Assembly (NCBI GenBank): GCA_964019695.1
Contig: OZ026522.1
Span: 62,953,811-63,017,810, forward strand
Source of the DNA: Loripinus fragilis
Taxonomy: Eukaryota > Mollusca > Bivalvia > Lucinida > Lucinidae
DNA: 64,000 nt
Direction of reading: 5' to 3'
The stretch's first letter is position 1; the number at the start of each line of letters is the position of its first letter. The position numbers and the translations under genes are program-made. The notes beneath the pieces are model-generated. The model was not told where the DNA came from and did not search any database. It saw only the letters and a program-made list of their open reading frames with translations. Below are positions 63,460-64,000 of this stretch, one piece after another.

Positions 63460-63495
<36 letters not shown>
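59156..63495 (+). repeat. Purine-rich minisatellite, 17 bp unit, 4.3 kb
   Basis: The basic unit GAGTAGAGAAGGAGTG(C/T) repeats with variants (AAAGAGA, GTGGGAGTAGAGGA, GCTAGTAGAG). Higher-order blocks recur: AAGGAATGCAAGTAGA at about 60013, 60395, 60617 and 62229, and GAGTTGAGAAGAG at about 60069, 60450, 60671 and 61268. It ends in a (GA)n run at 63459-63494. The plus strand is almost all purine. Because 17 is not a multiple of 3 and the unit lacks stop triplets on the minus strand, all three minus frames stay open for long distances (up to 432 codons) with a 17-residue Ser/Leu/Thr period. These are not called as genes. Confidence 0.95.
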
Positions 63496-63499
<4 letters not shown>

Positions 63500-63542
63500 C
63501 ACCCATTCAATGTTGAATAAAAACTCTAACAAATTGGTTTAT

Positions 63543-63773
63543 TTAAGCTTTTTTCTCCTTTGATATGTTCCCCGCCAATCGAACCACTTGTTTTTGAAAG
63601 TGTTTGAGCGTTACACTTTTGTTTCCGTATGCGAGAGCTTGTTTAATGAGCATAATCAATTTGCCCTTCTCCGAAATCAATGTTAACATGCACATGCCTT
63701 CCCTCCGACAGCTACCCAACATACCTCCGAACGGAAAGCTACCCTTAAACATGATACCACCGTCATAAAATTG
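63543..63773 (-). other. 76-codon open frame of unknown nature
   Basis: A frame containing MFKGSFPFGGMLGSC, LTLISEKGKLIMLIKQ and LKHFQKQVVRLAGNISK ends at TAA 63543. Its composition is protein-like and lysine-rich. It opens at a TTG, with no ATG until GIMF, and no clear acceptor was identified. It could be a terminal exon of a gene lying to the right or a chance frame. Confidence 0.15.
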
Positions 63774-63779
63774 CAAATA

Positions 63780-64000
63780 AATAAGTGTTTTACAAGTATT
63801 TTTGAATTGTATTTGACTGATTCATTCCAAAGAGAGGTTATACATTCCAGCGGTGGCTGTGAATCAAGTAAAAATAAAATAATAGATATGAATATTAACT
63901 GATAAATTCGAAATTTTCGTCCAAATTACTGCATTTCCGAATTCAAATGCGATTTTAACTCGAACAGATTAAGTTCCAAAACATGTAATGTTTTCAGAGT
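63780..64000. other. No gene recognised
   Basis: AT-rich sequence to the window edge. Confidence 0.4.

Noticed and set aside
1..64000. CRISPR arrays, bacterial operons or rRNA
   Set aside because: No regular spacer-repeat arrays of CRISPR type and no rRNA or prokaryotic gene layout were found; the repeats are eukaryotic satellites and transposons.

Overview
The window reads as AT-rich nuclear DNA of an invertebrate animal, most likely a marine mollusc and probably a bivalve. The reasons are long introns, a secreted fibrinogen-related gene, tRNA-derived SINEs, an I-group non-LTR retrotransposon with RNase H, and a tandem repeat built on GTGACCTTGACCT. Nothing bacterial, organellar or rRNA-like was seen. 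The host species cannot be fixed from the sequence alone.

Only one host gene can be assembled with confidence. It is on the minus strand and has three coding exons: 34400-34154 (signal peptide and short coiled coil), 25517-25327 (first third of a fibrinogen-related domain, FReD) and 10525-10088 (the rest of the FReD and the stop). The splice sites are canonical, the phases join exactly, and the predicted product is 291 residues. The two introns (8.6 and 14.8 kb) hold much of the repeat content between 10 and 34 kb.

Mobile DNA dominates the rest. In intron 2 there is a 2.7 kb Harbinger-like element with a TAA target duplication (11050-13749), a Penelope-like reverse transcriptase scrap (about 14130-14395), and a decayed 4.8 kb coding region (16700-21486). 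That coding region ends in a FEN1/XPG-like nuclease and is flanked by inverted repeats, so it looks like an Academ-type DNA transposon. Intron 1 holds a 905 bp mariner-type MITE (25686-26590), nested foldback repeats (about 26.7-29.3 kb) and an AT-rich tandem array that reverses orientation (about 29.9-32.7 kb). Upstream of the gene lies a full-length 6.98 kb LINE (38518-45497) with a 13 bp target duplication and a lost RT catalytic Asp. It sits inside one arm of an older inverted repeat. After it come a 1.1 kb TIR element (45952-47094), a 12-copy satellite of about 140 bp carrying palindromes identical to the estrogen response element core (47165-48990), an L1-like LINE fragment (51062-52156), two small MITEs (57.9-58.4 kb) and a 4.3 kb purine-rich 17 bp minisatellite (59156-63495).

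The first 10 kb and the stretches 49-51 kb and 52.8-56.4 kb contain only repeat fragments or no recognisable features. Many apparent open frames, including those of up to 432 codons in the minisatellite, are products of repeats and are not called as genes. All calls come from reading the sequence by eye; no database search or folding program was run.
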